DNA of 55,904 nucleotides, taken from Tieghemiomyces parasiticus. Its lineage: Eukaryota > Kickxellomycota > Dimargaritomycetes > Dimargaritales > Dimargaritaceae. Under the pieces are notes generated by a model that was given only the letters and a program-made list of their open reading frames with translations, did not search any database and was not told the DNA's origin. The stretch covers positions 1-55,904 of the forward strand of contig JANBPT010000212.1 in the NCBI GenBank assembly GCA_027575765.1, written 5' to 3'. The position numbers and the translations under genes were made by a program. Shown piece after piece: positions 33,701 through 43,950 of this stretch. Within the stretch, counting starts at the first letter, position 1. The number at the start of each line of letters is the position of its first letter.

Positions 33701-35162
33701 CTGCATCTACACCGGGGGGGTGCGCTTCCTGCGGTGGCTTGGGGGTCCATCGGGCGTCGTGGTGGAGATCGGGCAAGCCGGGGAGAAACGACCCGGAGGT
33801 GTAGGACAGAAAGCTCAGGTCGGCCGGGATCCACGGCATGGTGTGTGGTGGAGGTTGTACAGAAGAAAAGGGCTCGCCCTGTCCCAAGGTCGTCTGACCA
33901 TCTCCCCCGAGGACTGGCGTTGTGCCCGGTGTGATGGGGGATAGCGGCGACGAGGCGAACCCGGGAGCGTACCCAACGGGTCGTGGGCTGGGGAGCACCT
34001 CCCCCGACGTAAATAGGGCGCCTTGACCCGTCAGGCTGTACGGTATACTGTCCCAGCGCCAGTCCCGAGTCGGAGTGGCCAGAGCGGCCGGGGGTCCGGA
34101 GGTGTCATTGTCGCTTGGCAGAAAGGCCAGGACCTCCTCCTGTGTGAAGGACGCATGGTCGCCCTCCGACATGGATAATTCCGCAGCGGCGGCCGTAGGG
34201 ACGGTCCCCTCCCCAACGGATGGGATTCTTAGACCATTTAGGTGCGCAGGCCGGGAAGGGGGTCCCGCGTGGCAGTCGAGAACGGGTGGGGTACGGGGGC
34301 TAGTTGAGAGGGCGGTTGCGCTTGGCAGGTAGGCATCGAGCGAGGTGCTGGAGGGTGTGGGAGAGAGGTAGGAATAGCGGTGCATCAGGCCGGCGAAGGC
34401 CTCGGGAGTGACACCAAGCGGATCACTGGGCGGACATGGGCTGGGCGGCGCGTCGTCGGGATGGCAGAGGGCCTGCAGAAGTAAGTCAAGGACCCGCGGG
34501 GTGAGCAGGGTCAGGTGGTAGGCTTCAGGCGGGGCACTGGGCACTGGGTTGCCGGTGGCCGGTGGCAGGCGGACGGTACGTAGGGCCTCTGCGAGGGTGG
34601 CGGGCCGAGGAGCGGACGCCGGTCGGGGTTCCTGACTGTCCCGGACAGCCGGCGAGGGTTTGTCGTGGTGGGAAGGAGTCATAGCAGCTGCTTCGCCATG
34701 GGCACCTAGTAGCGACCGCAGCCAGCTTGGCAGCAGATTAAGGGCAATAGACGGCGCCGGAGCCGGGTTACTTGGCGCGACACTCTCGGGTAGCGAACCT
34801 GTCGGACGAGTGGTGGAAATTGCTAGAGCTGTGGCGAGGGGCTCGGGGCTACAACGCGGAGTCCAGGCCGGCACGGTGACGCCCGCCACTGGCTGGTCTA
34901 CACACAGAAGGTCGGCGGTCGAGGAGCCCTCGGCGAGCGACTTGGCGAGGAGACGGGCAAAGGCGGGTGGCATGGCGCTTTGGCTGCCCACGTTGCGTCG
35001 CCCGGTGGCACACAGTGGTCCGCGGCACGCCGGGGAGCCGCAGCCGGCGGTCAGCTGCTGGTAGAGGGCGTAGCTGGTGGGCGACCAAGCAGTGCCCACG
35101 TCTGGTTCCGTAGACAGGGCGGGAGCTTCCAAGGCCAAGCCGGTGGGGTCCGATAGCGGCAT
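30768..35162 (-). CDS. HECT E3 ubiquitin ligase with N-terminal AZUL zinc domain (UBE3A/Hul4-like)
   Basis: This is an intronless 1464-residue protein. Residues about 30-90 match the AZUL zinc finger of UBE3A: LYQQLTAGCGSPACRGPLC, with cysteines at 41, 46, 51 and 87. About 1000 residues of Pro/Ser/Leu-rich sequence follow. The HECT domain occupies the last 350 residues (VRYVGSGELGVDQGGVQKEW, GIILGLALYNHVQLPLPFP, FVTANDRLPLGGF). It ends with LPTALTCFGRLLLPEY, where Cys 1432 is the thioester-forming residue, and finishes QNTQGFGLV like active HECT enzymes. HECT ligases accept ubiquitin from an E2 and pass it to the substrate; AZUL of UBE3A docks on the proteasome. Fungal Hul4 is the nearest functional comparison. 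All catalytic landmarks are present. Confidence 0.95.
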   Translation of the reverse strand: MPLSDPTGLALEAPALSTEPDVGTAWSPTSYALYQQLTAGCGSPACRGPLCATGRRNVGSQSAMPPAFARLLAKSLAEGSSTADLLCVDQPVAGVTVPAWTPRCSPEPLATALAISTTRPTGSLPESVAPSNPAPAPSIALNLLPSWLRSLLGAHGEAAAMTPSHHDKPSPAVRDSQEPRPASAPRPATLAEALRTVRLPPATGNPVPSAPPEAYHLTLLTPRVLDLLLQALCHPDDAPPSPCPPSDPLGVTPEAFAGLMHRYSYLSPTPSSTSLDAYLPSATALSTSPRTPPVLDCHAGPPSRPAHLNGLRIPSVGEGTVPTAAAAELSMSEGDHASFTQEEVLAFLPSDNDTSGPPAALATPTRDWRWDSIPYSLTGQGALFTSGEVLPSPRPVGYAPGFASSPLSPITPGTTPVLGGDGQTTLGQGEPFSSVQPPPHTMPWIPADLSFLSYTSGSFLPGLPDLHHDARWTPKPPQEAHPPGVDAAAGHMLPDNSATQDAVDPALVHVIRECGRGPVDPLSATWPTAGELLLNTVAHVFRSYPTMVRAMHPRLTTDHTLPSPPSCQLTAALELDGPLGAWVHLTGVRQVFERLAELPSPHLHSVWASALQEQLAELTRDLHGLARRGPIHLGASQASSDHARFAALLSAILILWECPLITRPTFHWGPAAPWSPTEQNHLLGLLVTATVGLRSVSLVHASYYPVQPADLTLNGLDLYALVLADGWPSSPSTSAASTLLRYDYHPARHPRFPEEFSPSSLDTLSDDLEIAGPEADLPLDEHFADLEVYQSFAQTPEAHGSADGEVSFHVDPTLEVLPATTATAIDDDGTRHSPASMYPVPDRRLGLAGNRWGTFSAGSSLLPQTRVCILKGYIISRLGVYLPHRTDLVDTKTRQALDLLAVWWSLAVAGETTGDDHALAHIRLLHLRTTVDPARPPRPLPRVNPNWFASEELGARLDLAAEVSQWRRAGVDHPWPRLPNARTQWAQRFQATSLTFSLLAYPFLLTTEAKARAIREDALAEMTLHFERGLGNLYVFSHLRQLLHLPNFGHSVFHPNLRSEWAGQCNIARFSDATTPYLAIEPRREFLLTDSLHQLRRQFRHLRQPLKVRYVGSGELGVDQGGVQKEWFREVFRRYLKEHAPSAHMWEENPTTLHYWLAGDAWLGRTDPTAPTLTWSGRLDLLEMLGIILGLALYNHVQLPLPFPPVFYKKLLGYDADFNDLVESFPDLGQGLARLLEWNEGDGDVHDTFGLTFEITVRVPSSGDRLSSTTEAPAGHWAVTTVPLVTNGHAIPVTAANRYQYAQVYADYLLNRSVSACMGAVRRGFLRVVGRPLLALCTRPSELQLLLAGRQEILDFHELERHTAYEDRFYAHHPTIRKFWKVVHGFTPAQKRQLLLFVTANDRLPLGGFSQVTFVVQRNGADSDRLPTALTCFGRLLLPEYHTKEKLRERLLTAIQNTQGFGLV

Positions 35163-37724
35163 AGTTGTGTAATGCTGGTCAATTAGCGTAATGTCGAAGG
35201 CACCGGCCAGGTTCGGTGGGAAGGATAAGCAAAGGTCAGAGAGATAATGGTACAGGCGACGTAAACAAAGGGCCGAAGAGGATGCGCAGCGGAGAGGTCG
35301 AGAGAAGAGAGAGAAGGCCGGTTGACTTGTAAGGAATGGGCTAGCGGCGACTAAGAGTTAAAAGTATGACCGCAGCTTTACAGTCTTCTGCAGGCAAATG
35401 AAAGCAGGTGGGTTGGCGGCGAGGTACGAATGCTAGACGCAGCAATGGACCCTTTTCTTCAGTGGACAAGGGCGCAGTCGTGAAGACAGAGGTGGTGGGG
35501 GAAAGGTGGTCGGGGCGAAACAGTGTAACGTTTAAAGGAGAAGAATATACGAGTAAGCTATGGTGGGGGAGGCAGTAAATTGGGCATGCTTCTGGTCATT
35601 ATCGCGATTAAATACCTTCGCAGGAGGCCCTGTGCTACATCTTTAATGGCGTGGGGATGCGTGTGAAGCCAAGTTATGGGTCTGCGGCATGGACGGAGGG
35701 ACGCAGGGGGGAGGCACAACACTGTACAGCGTGGAAACCATCGCTACCGTGCAGTAAGACTGGAAGAGCATTCGGGTTGCATTGGATGCCCTTGGCGACT
35801 TGGTCGTAGACAAGCGCTTGCCCAAATCAGGCGACTTGGGAGGCTTCTTTGCCCTCGCTAAGAATACAATTACCGGGAACCAGGCGGCGATGGCGGAGAA
35901 GAAGGCGGTGGAGGTGGCGTGCGCCGTCAGCTTTGGGGGGGAGGAGGCCGCAGGCGGAACCGGGGCCAAACCAGAAATGCGGGATCGACGCGCCGGGGAA
36001 GAAGGCAGCGGGGCAAAGGCCCCTAGACTGTGGCTAGAATGGCATTTTGCCAGGGAGAGTCAACGGTAGGGTTGGGATGTGGAAATCCATACAGCTTCCC
36101 AGGCCGAAGCCCGGCGGCCATGTTGCAAAGGCCAGGAGCTGACATGGGGGTCTTTGTCCTAGGAGCCGCGTGGATGGCGAGCCGCCGTGGTCAAGGGGCG
36201 GGGGGAGGAGGAAGAAACTAGCCACCATTGCCGTCCTGCACGGTATCCTGCTACTGTTTATCCTCGTCACTTGTGGGGTCTGCGCCTCCATTGGCAGCGG
36301 CGTCATTTGACTCGCTGGTGTGTCTGGAACTAGAGGGCCAACCGCCAAGCCCTAGAGTTTTCATCAGAGATCTAGCACCACCGCTGCCGCCGCCGTCGCG
36401 CTTGTTCACCGACCCCAACGCGTGTCATCCTCCAAGCTACCTTGGATGCCGACGGCAGGGGGATCGCCTCCCTCCCCCCAAAGAAAATTACGGGATGCCG
36501 CGTGTCCTATCTCCTCTTCCCTACCAAACAGTCACACGGCACCATTTCGCGACAGTGCGAAGCCGGTTCCGCCGTAAGTGGGTCAGGGGCCACGCCAGTA
36601 TAGCTGGCCCGCCCGGGTGGGCAAATTGAGGTCATGGGGTCGTGCCAACCGCCATGGTGGCCTACTGCCCTGTCGCTGTGCCACCACCGTCGGCACTCCT
36701 TACCGAAGGGGGGTCGCCTGTCCGCCAGTTGCGCAAGCGCCAACCGAGGCGCAGCGACCTTGCAACCCGATACACTAACCGTACGACCGCAAAACTGACT
36801 AGCATTAGTGCGGCCTCCTGGATGATGCCCTGCTAGGACTACTACAGCGAATTATGCTCGACACTCTCGGCCAAGTGGTCGTGGGTCACCTCTCCTATAC
36901 CACATGATACCGCTGTGGTGTTATTTAAAGCCTGGTAGCGGTTATGGGTAGATTTTCTTTTGTTGACGGCGATATATTCGACAGTACAGTGAAGCTACGT
37001 GTGAGGTGGAGTAGCTTGAGTGAAACACCGCCTTGGAAGTCCCTCGGCGTCGGCATTGGTGCTAACGGAAGTGACAGGAAGGGGGAGGTAGCAGCGGGGC
37101 TAATGAATCAGCTGCCTTCTTTATCCTGCCAGGGCTCATTCACCAGCCCTCCACACGCCCCCCAACAGGTGGCTAAACATTGCTGCATCTGTGGAATGTG
37201 AGTGTGAGTACCGCTACGGTGGCCCCATTTATCGGCTGACACAATGGGCTTGGCATTAAGGCGGGCAATGGAAAAGACATCTAGTCGCCTCAACGCGTCC
37301 TAGAGGGGGCGCCATACCTGAGGTCAACTCGCGGATAAGTCCTCACACTTCACAAAGGCATATCGCCATAGATACTCGATGTAGAATAGTAAAGTGTATG
37401 CAACGGTACCTGAGACGCCGAAGGGGTATATTATATACAAAAGTAAACATGCAAAAGATAGAGGCCAAGGATATAAAGATGGTTACAGTAAAGATTACGG
37501 AAGTAGATGGGGAAGCGGGATAGAGCACGCAAAGGCGCGCATCGCCTCCCTTTCTCCTCCTCCCTCTAAAACCCGGTAGAGAGCATGCGGGGGGGGGGGG
37601 TAAAGGAAAAGTTGGCTCGCAGGTTGTAAAGGATAGAAAGGCACAGTACAAGGAAAAATTAAAAAAATATTAATTAATGGCGATGACGGTGAGCGTCAGG
37701 GAAAGCTATTGAGAGTGGCCGAGT
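35163..37724. other. intergenic region with one possible coding relic
   Basis: About 2.5 kb between two minus-strand genes. The only notable content is the protein-like stretch at 35721-36069 (listed separately). Remaining ORFs, including 36034-36348 (minus) and 36228-36629 (plus), show no domain. Confidence 0.4.
35721..36069 (+). pseudogene. possible coding relic, family unknown
   Basis: One plus-strand frame reads TLYSVETIATVQ, an in-frame TAA at 35757, then DWKSIRVALDALGDLVVDKR and KNTITGNQAAMAEKKAVEVA. The composition looks like real protein on both sides of the stop. There is no start codon or splice site that repairs it. It may be a decayed exon or mobile-element fragment, or chance. 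Confidence 0.25.
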
Positions 37725-39842
37725 TTAGACCTTGGTCTGGTCTGTCTGGGCCAGTTCTTGGACGGCGGTGGCCATTTCCCACGCGAACGCCTGGAGCTGG
37801 TCGGCCAAAGGCTGGTAGTCAGCGGTGGCTACGGCCCGGTCCGGTTCCCCGACCATATGCGGCGCCGCGTCAACCAGGTCCCGGTCGAACTTGGGCAGGG
37901 TGCGGATGCGCTTCCCAGGCGGCGGCATAGTCAGTCTACCATCGTCGTTGTCATCATATCCGTCCAGGTCCATGGCAACAAACGCGCGCTTATGCGCGGG
38001 GGAAGCGGCTGTTGCGTCGGTAGCGGGCGAGTGGGCTAGGTCCGCATCCCAGTCCGCCGTATCGGGCGGCGAGTCCAGAGTGTCGAGGTCGGCGTGATCC
38101 CCGCCGTCCCATGACAGCTGGCAGGTACGAATTGCCTTCTCCAAGATCTCTCTCACCGACGGGGGCAACGTCCCAGCTAGTAGTGGGGTATCGGGGTCGT
38201 CGGTGCGGCCAATGGGGGCGCTATAGAGCGGACTGGCCGGTGGTGGACCCGCCCAGGGCGTGTTGGTACCCGTGGCACCGCCGGGCCGCGGGTTAGAGGT
38301 AAGGCGGTGGAGGCCGCGGGCCATCCACTGACACACACTGCGCAAAGAAGGTTTACTCTCGGCAGTGGCAGAGGCAGCGGTAGGAAGAGGGGACCCAACA
38401 GAAGCTGGTGGGTCCGAGGAGGCCGAGAGCTTAGCGGGCCGGCTCTCGAGCCGCTCCGAACCTTCCCGCCCCACATCACGCAGTTGGCTGGCCGCTGATG
38501 GGAGCCGTGGGGATGGCGGGGGGCTCCCGGCGGCGGTATCAGCAAAGGTGGTGCCCGAGTATGGTAGCAGATCCAGGCCTTGCAGTACTGATTCGAAGGG
38601 CGGCGGAGGTGGACCGGCAGACGAGGCAGTGGGTGTCGGCCCCATCACCTGCTTATAAGGCATGGAAAACAGAGTGAAGGACACGAATGCAAGCATCAGC
38701 ATGGTACTAAGCGGTTTCGGGCGCGGGTGGGCGGTAGTCTCCGTCTCCGCACCGGAACGACCCACGGCCAACGGTAGCGAGGGCGGGGTGACAGATAGAG
38801 CAGGTGGCGGCGGCGCCGTAGCCGCGGGGGCGGAGTTGCGGCTGGCCTCTTCCAACTGGTGGAACTTGGCCTCCCAGGTGTCGCGCTCGCGGGTAAGTTG
38901 AGCGATACGCGTCTCGAGCTCCGCCTCACGTTTCTTTAAAGCCACGTTCTCTTTGGCCAGATCCTCCGCGTGGGTTTCCAGGGTAGTGACGTGGTCACGC
39001 TTGCGCTGGCGGGAAAGCAGAGCAGCGGCCCGGTTCTTAATTAGACGCTCTTGGCGCTTGCGGCGGGCGGCCTGGGCGGGATCTTCACCTGTCTCTTCCT
39101 TAACATGGGTGGGCGTCTCGGGGGCGGGTGTGGCAAAGGCCAGGGGCAGCGCTGCGTCATCCACGGGTTCTGTCTTGATAACCGGGGACGGCGAGGCCGA
39201 CGCCAGACAGACCGTCGGTGGGGCGAGGGTCGGGGTCGTCCGGGACTCGGTGGCCGGGAGTGGTCGCAGAGGGATGGGAGCCGGTCGGGGTGCGTTCGGG
39301 TCAACTGGCGTCTTCTTCTTACGACCGCGCTTCTTGGGGCTGGGTGAGCTGGCAGCCTCGCCAGCCAGGGGCTGCGGTAGAGGCGCGACGGTAAGGTTGT
39401 TCGCCACGTCCATGGGTAGCGGGGAAAGGTGGCAATTCACTGGGGTTAGCTCCTGCGGTGGCGCAGAAGCCGCCATCGAGGTGACTGTCGTGTCCAGCTG
39501 GTTTAAGTCAAGGAACTTCTCCAGCCAACTGTTGGCCATTCGGTCCGTCAGGGCCGCTGACGAGGCGGACAGCGGCCCCCCTGCCTGTAAATCCCATAGA
39601 GCTTGGTTGCTGAGGGCCGCCAGATCTGTATCGGGGGCGATCCCCGGCCAGAGAAAGGCGGAAGGATCACGGGAGGGGGGTTCCGAGTCGCAGGTCATCT
39701 CAGCCAAGGTCTGCCAAAGGACAGGCTCGTCCAGGTCGTGGGTGAGTGGCGACGCGAAGCTGGAAGCTGTGAGAGCGTCGTCCACGGAGGGCGGCGAGGA
39801 TAACCGCGTGCTGTCCAGCGGATGGAAGTCGGTATGCGCCAT
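37725..39842 (-). CDS. bZIP transcription factor with a membrane segment (ATF6/CREB3-like layout)
   Basis: A 705-residue intronless protein. An acidic/hydrophobic N-terminus is followed by an AT-hook-like basic patch (KKRGRKKKTPVDP, about 170-182), SUMO-type sites (VIKTEP, HVKEE), then the bZIP. The basic region covers about 260-283 (KNRAAALLSRQRKRD) and the zipper runs on to about 335. At about 379-397 lies a hydrophobic stretch (LSTMLMLAFVSFTLFSMPY) long enough to cross a membrane. About 300 Pro/Ser/Asp-rich residues come after it. Known membrane-tethered bZIPs (ATF6, CREB3) sit in the ER and are released by cleavage under stress; the same logic is inferred here. The basic region has the Asn and Arg contacts expected for DNA binding. 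Alternatively the hydrophobic stretch is only a buried helix. Confidence 0.9.
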   Translation of the reverse strand: MAHTDFHPLDSTRLSSPPSVDDALTASSFASPLTHDLDEPVLWQTLAEMTCDSEPPSRDPSAFLWPGIAPDTDLAALSNQALWDLQAGGPLSASSAALTDRMANSWLEKFLDLNQLDTTVTSMAASAPPQELTPVNCHLSPLPMDVANNLTVAPLPQPLAGEAASSPSPKKRGRKKKTPVDPNAPRPAPIPLRPLPATESRTTPTLAPPTVCLASASPSPVIKTEPVDDAALPLAFATPAPETPTHVKEETGEDPAQAARRKRQERLIKNRAAALLSRQRKRDHVTTLETHAEDLAKENVALKKREAELETRIAQLTRERDTWEAKFHQLEEASRNSAPAATAPPPPALSVTPPSLPLAVGRSGAETETTAHPRPKPLSTMLMLAFVSFTLFSMPYKQVMGPTPTASSAGPPPPPFESVLQGLDLLPYSGTTFADTAAGSPPPSPRLPSAASQLRDVGREGSERLESRPAKLSASSDPPASVGSPLPTAASATAESKPSLRSVCQWMARGLHRLTSNPRPGGATGTNTPWAGPPPASPLYSAPIGRTDDPDTPLLAGTLPPSVREILEKAIRTCQLSWDGGDHADLDTLDSPPDTADWDADLAHSPATDATAASPAHKRAFVAMDLDGYDDNDDGRLTMPPPGKRIRTLPKFDRDLVDAAPHMVGEPDRAVATADYQPLADQLQAFAWEMATAVQELAQTDQTKV

Positions 39843-41948
39843 GGTGGACGAGTGCGCAGGCAGGAATGGTATCGTAGGTCGGGGAATGCCGGCGAATAGG
39901 CTATAGAGGAGAGGGGCTATGAGCGAAGTCGTAAGGAAACGGATGGGAAGTACTGAGAAAATAAGACTGCGCCAGACCGCGGAATATGGTAGCGGCGGAG
40001 TTGGAGGTTAGCTTGGGCAGAGCGACAAATGGCCGGTGTGTGAGAACGGTAGCCGGAGTCCTGAGAAATAACGGCGGGGGTGAAGTGAGGGGCATATACC
40101 AAAATCCGATATGTAAGGGGGAGGGAAGAGGGCGATGAGTCAGGCGGAGGAAAGCGTACCAAAATAGCGGAGGGGTGATCAATGTGACGAGGACAATCAA
40201 TTGGTGATAAATGGAGAGACTTTGACCCTGGAAGGCCAGAGAACGTAATGTATGGGTGCGGTATGGTTGTGGGACGGGATAAAAGGGAACTCGACCCGTG
40301 ACCGGTGGTGCGTGCGCCACGGATATTTATATATTTAGCTCCTCACTGAGGGGGGGGGATCCCCGGCCGGCATCACCCAAGGGGCTGCTGGTGGTGAGTA
40401 GGTCAACCAGGAAAACCATCGGCTGATGGGCCGACTGAGTGGGAGGCGAGATGGAGGACGACGGCGACCATGGACCAACCGGCTGGTGGTACTAGTCAGC
40501 CGGCGGGGTGAGGGAAGATTGCCGTCTCCGCGTGGGGTTCCTTCATTTTACCGTCCCCGCTTACTCTCGTCCCTCCCGCTCTGCATTCGGGTGCGATGTA
40601 CAACGGGTCGCACCAGGGAATGGAGACAACTTTTAACCAACGGTGCGGCAGGCTGTGGTGGATTGGTTACACAGAAAGTCGACCCCATGCGACGACGTGC
40701 GGTAGAAAGCGAAAGCAGAAGACGGGATAGTGCGAGGCAGGAGGCAAAGGGGGGGGGGGAATGGTGAGTGTTAGCAGTGCCCGAACAGGCTGTCCGCGTA
40801 CCGCCGACTGCATCTGTATTCCACTCGGCCCTCTTGTTAACCTGTAGATGCAATGGACGGTACCATACGACACAGCGCTCAGAGAGTAACACGCCACGCA
40901 AAGGCCAGCACGGACAAGTCGCAACCGACCGGCTCCCATTTGAACTCCGCAGGCCTACGCAGACCACATCTTCTTTTGCATCCAACCATACTACTTTAGC
41001 AACCAGTGAATTAGATACTACAGTACTTGAGTGGCCGACGGAGTCCAAGGCGTTACTTTCACTCTTGTCCAAGGTTAAGGGCATGTAAGCTTGACGGTGG
41101 CCCCTGACAGCCTGCATTACCAAGTGAGTAGGGCCGATCTTCGTTCTGGTATCCACTAGTGAAGAAGGTCGATTCCGGATCGCTTATCTTTAAGCGTCGC
41201 TCCCCCCTCGCGGCCACCCCTTTCGCCCGTCACAGCTTGGACCTCGCTAGAGTGGTCAATTAGCCGCCATACCAAAGGTCGGCGTAAAGGACTGTGCCGG
41301 CTGGCCGGCAAGCGCATCCAGTTGTCCTCACACAGTCACTAGAGAGAGCAACGGTAAAGTGGGTTGGCGGAGGATGGTCCGCTTTCATACGGATGGGGTG
41401 ATAGGCCTGACGACATCGATCCTTGTCAATTGGGCATTTCGTTGGTTGGATAAGGGATATAGGGGCCCGTGAGATTCAGCGTATTTCGAAAAGAGCGACC
41501 TGACTCGACGTATCCGGATTGGCACGGATCTTTCTTCGCACAATCTATACACCAAGTGGCCCTCCCGGCAGCCTATGACGACGTATCAATGTAAAATGAT
41601 CAGCTGCCTGACTTTCTTAGAGGGACCAGATGTATACCCTCACGTTGCAACCGACAGGCTGGTATAGGGATAGGCTGCCTAAGGCAGAGCCCGAATTGGG
41701 CATCCTGCGCAGTTTTTACCTCTCCAATGGAATTGATGGTTTGGTATGCCCATGGTGGTGTCAGAGCCAAGCGACGGTCATTAATACGCCTAAAAACACA
41801 ACCAGCTTTAGCAACACCATACAACATGTACTAGATGAGAAGAAACAGGTGACCAGGGCGAAAAACGTACAATATCCCTCCCCCCAACAGATAGAACCCT
41901 ACGCCGAATTGAAAGGCTCTATATCGTCAGTGAGAGGAGCGGGCACCA
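39843..41948. other. intergenic region, promoter side of the bZIP gene
   Basis: It contains the bZIP promoter; a TATATAAATA on minus near 40323-40336 is a candidate TATA box but lies about 480 bases from the ATG. ORFs at 40548-41156 (minus) and 40768-41088 (plus) are mirror images without a domain. From about 41600 the sequence becomes transposon-like. Confidence 0.4.
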
Positions 41949-42235
41949 ATGTTGGATATCCCGGTTCGACTTGTGCGCCCCAAAAGAACCCTATACCTGC
42001 TGGACTCCATCGTCACAGATGATGAGACTTGGGTGCACCTTTACAATCCCCCCCCCCTGCTGGCTCTAATAACTGGAGGTGGTGCCCTAAAAGTGGCCGT
42101 GTCCCAACTGAGACCCACTAAGGCCATACCACACCCAATTTGATGCTGACCTGGCCCCCTGCAACTTCTGGCCGTTCAGGAATATCACACAGCGACTGAG
42201 GGGTAAGTTCACCACACTGGAGGCAAGTTGTGGAC
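41949..42235 (+). mobile_element. degenerate mariner-type transposase fragment
   Basis: Frame 1 reads LDSIVTDDETWVHLYNPP, matching the second catalytic-Asp motif of mariner transposases (VTGDEKWVHY class). About 100 bases on, in a shifted frame, comes QFDADLAPCNFWPF then RLRGKFTTLE. This corresponds to the DLAPSDYHLFP motif with the third catalytic Asp and the following LRGK. The reading frame is broken between them, and no start, N-terminal DNA-binding domain or terminal inverted repeat is visible. It is a dead fragment at the left border of the CpG-poor island. Confidence 0.75.
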
Positions 42236-42957
42236 ACCTGGCAATTGGAGTTAGCCATCTCCAGCCAAATGACTGTAGAGCCTGCTTAGATGGCTAGCTA
42301 GAGCAAGGTTGCTGAGTGGTACAGAGTGATGGTGGCTATATTTAATAAACATCATTTAGCTTAGAAAATCTGTAACAGTATAGTGGCACCTATAAAAACC
42401 ATGTTAGTACCAATAAAAATTACCTCTCCATAATGTGTTACATCTAGATTTGGACTGCAATTATATCTACTACAAAATATATTATTGATTAGCCAGTACA
42501 AGCAAGTGTACTGTATATCCCTCTTAAAAGTATAGTGCACAGGGGTGGGCAAGGTACTAGGAGGAATTAATAATAATTATGATGAGATGGTGAATTATCA
42601 AATGATAAAAATGTCAGTGACCAACAATTACGCTACTTGGAGGTCTTTTCACTATGGTTTGACAGGTGGTCATGGTGGCAGTGTAATTCCACCATCTTTG
42701 TTGTTGTGAATAACATCAAATTTTGTTATGGTAAGCCCTAAGAACAGGAATTGAATGAAAACTCCATTTAAATATACAACATAGTCTATAAGGAGCGCAA
42801 CTATGTGGGGAGGGATTCTGTTGGGTCATTGTAAGGTCAAGAGGTATGTTGTGTAACTTTAATGTGCAGACCCAGCCTGCCTCACTGCCATAGTTGCAGG
42901 CTCCTCAGGCAGGGGAGGTATTGGGGAGAGCAATTACAAGCAGCTAATGATGAGGTA

Positions 42958-43950
42958 TTACTGAGTAGAGCATGGGGCCCAAGCAGGGACCATTAGGGGG
43001 TGTGAGCTCCACTTGGGCACAGGGCCCTGGGGGCCTTTGGGTACTATAACATGGTCTACCCAGAGCTGGTCACCTGGGGACTGGAAGGTAAACCAAGGTG
43101 ATGGTTGGCTGTAGGGTAGGATAGCCCATGCTTCCAAGGTATAGTGGTCAAGTAGTACATGGTCTCTGGCATTGGAGTGAGGATCACCTAGCAGAGGGCC
43201 AGGCTGGCAGTAAAAACTTCCCATAATTATGGTGGGGAGGGGGAAGGGAAGTATAATAAGGGTGGGTCATGGCAGAGAGTCTCTAACATACCACCCTAAG
43301 CCTAAAGGCCATTCTTGATCCCCATCAGGCTGTGCAATACCAGGTTGGTACCCTTGGAAGTGTCCTTGGTCAAGGGCTGGGCAAGGTCCTGAAAATCTGG
43401 TGTTGAATAGAGTGGAATTTTCTCCACCTTTTGGACAATCAAGATGGTGGGGGATGTAATAGTTAGTGGTTGAGGTATATGATGATAGGACTGGTTAATT
43501 AATGAGCCATGTAAAAGGAATTTGAAGGAATGGTGAGACTACTATGGCCACCAGCTGATTTAGTGTGGGTAAGAAAGGGAGGTAATCTGACCATAGTAAC
43601 CATAGCCCTATAGCAGTAGCACATCAAGGTCTATTATTGTAATGGAGCCACTGTGATGATAACAGGATGGTTCTACAAGTTTGGTTCACCTGGCTCATCT
43701 GGATTGGAGGAGAAGCCCATGGCCTATACCTCATAGATTGGTAACAGCACATGGGTACTGTCTTCCATCATAGGCCCTCTGTATGTGCACACTGTAGAGA
43801 CCAGGGTGGCCTTACCTGCTCCCTGAGTACTGAGTAGAGCCAGTCAGAGTGAATCTCAGCCTGCCACTTGAACATGGCTTTAGTATACCAGAGAAGTGGC
43901 TGAAGAGGTGCATGAGATGGCCACCCTTGGCCAAGGTGATGCCAGGCTCT
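42958..43950 (-). mobile_element. degenerate LINE AP-endonuclease domain
   Basis: The frame at 43224-42958 reads GSFYCQPGPLLGDPHSNARD, then HVLLDHYTLEAW, WFTFQSPGDQLWVDHVIV and W-SSHPLMVPAW. This is the order of LINE endonuclease motifs: GDFN..., the SN-R-LLD helix, the TF-...-DHV strand and SDHxPL. The catalytic Asp of GDFN is replaced by Ser and the Asp of SDH by Ser, so it would be inactive. Upstream on minus (about 43950-43700) broken frames with VGYHTSM and GITLAKGGHLM look like the N-terminal half. Confidence 0.65.

Noticed and set aside
38953..39906. 317-residue ORF on plus
   Set aside because: It is the antisense shadow of the bZIP gene; the opposite strand carries a clear bZIP and this frame has no domain.
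41600..42022. 130-residue plus ORF (from 41630) as the mariner N-terminus
   Set aside because: It overlaps the relic in another frame and shows no helix-turn-helix or other mariner N-terminal feature.
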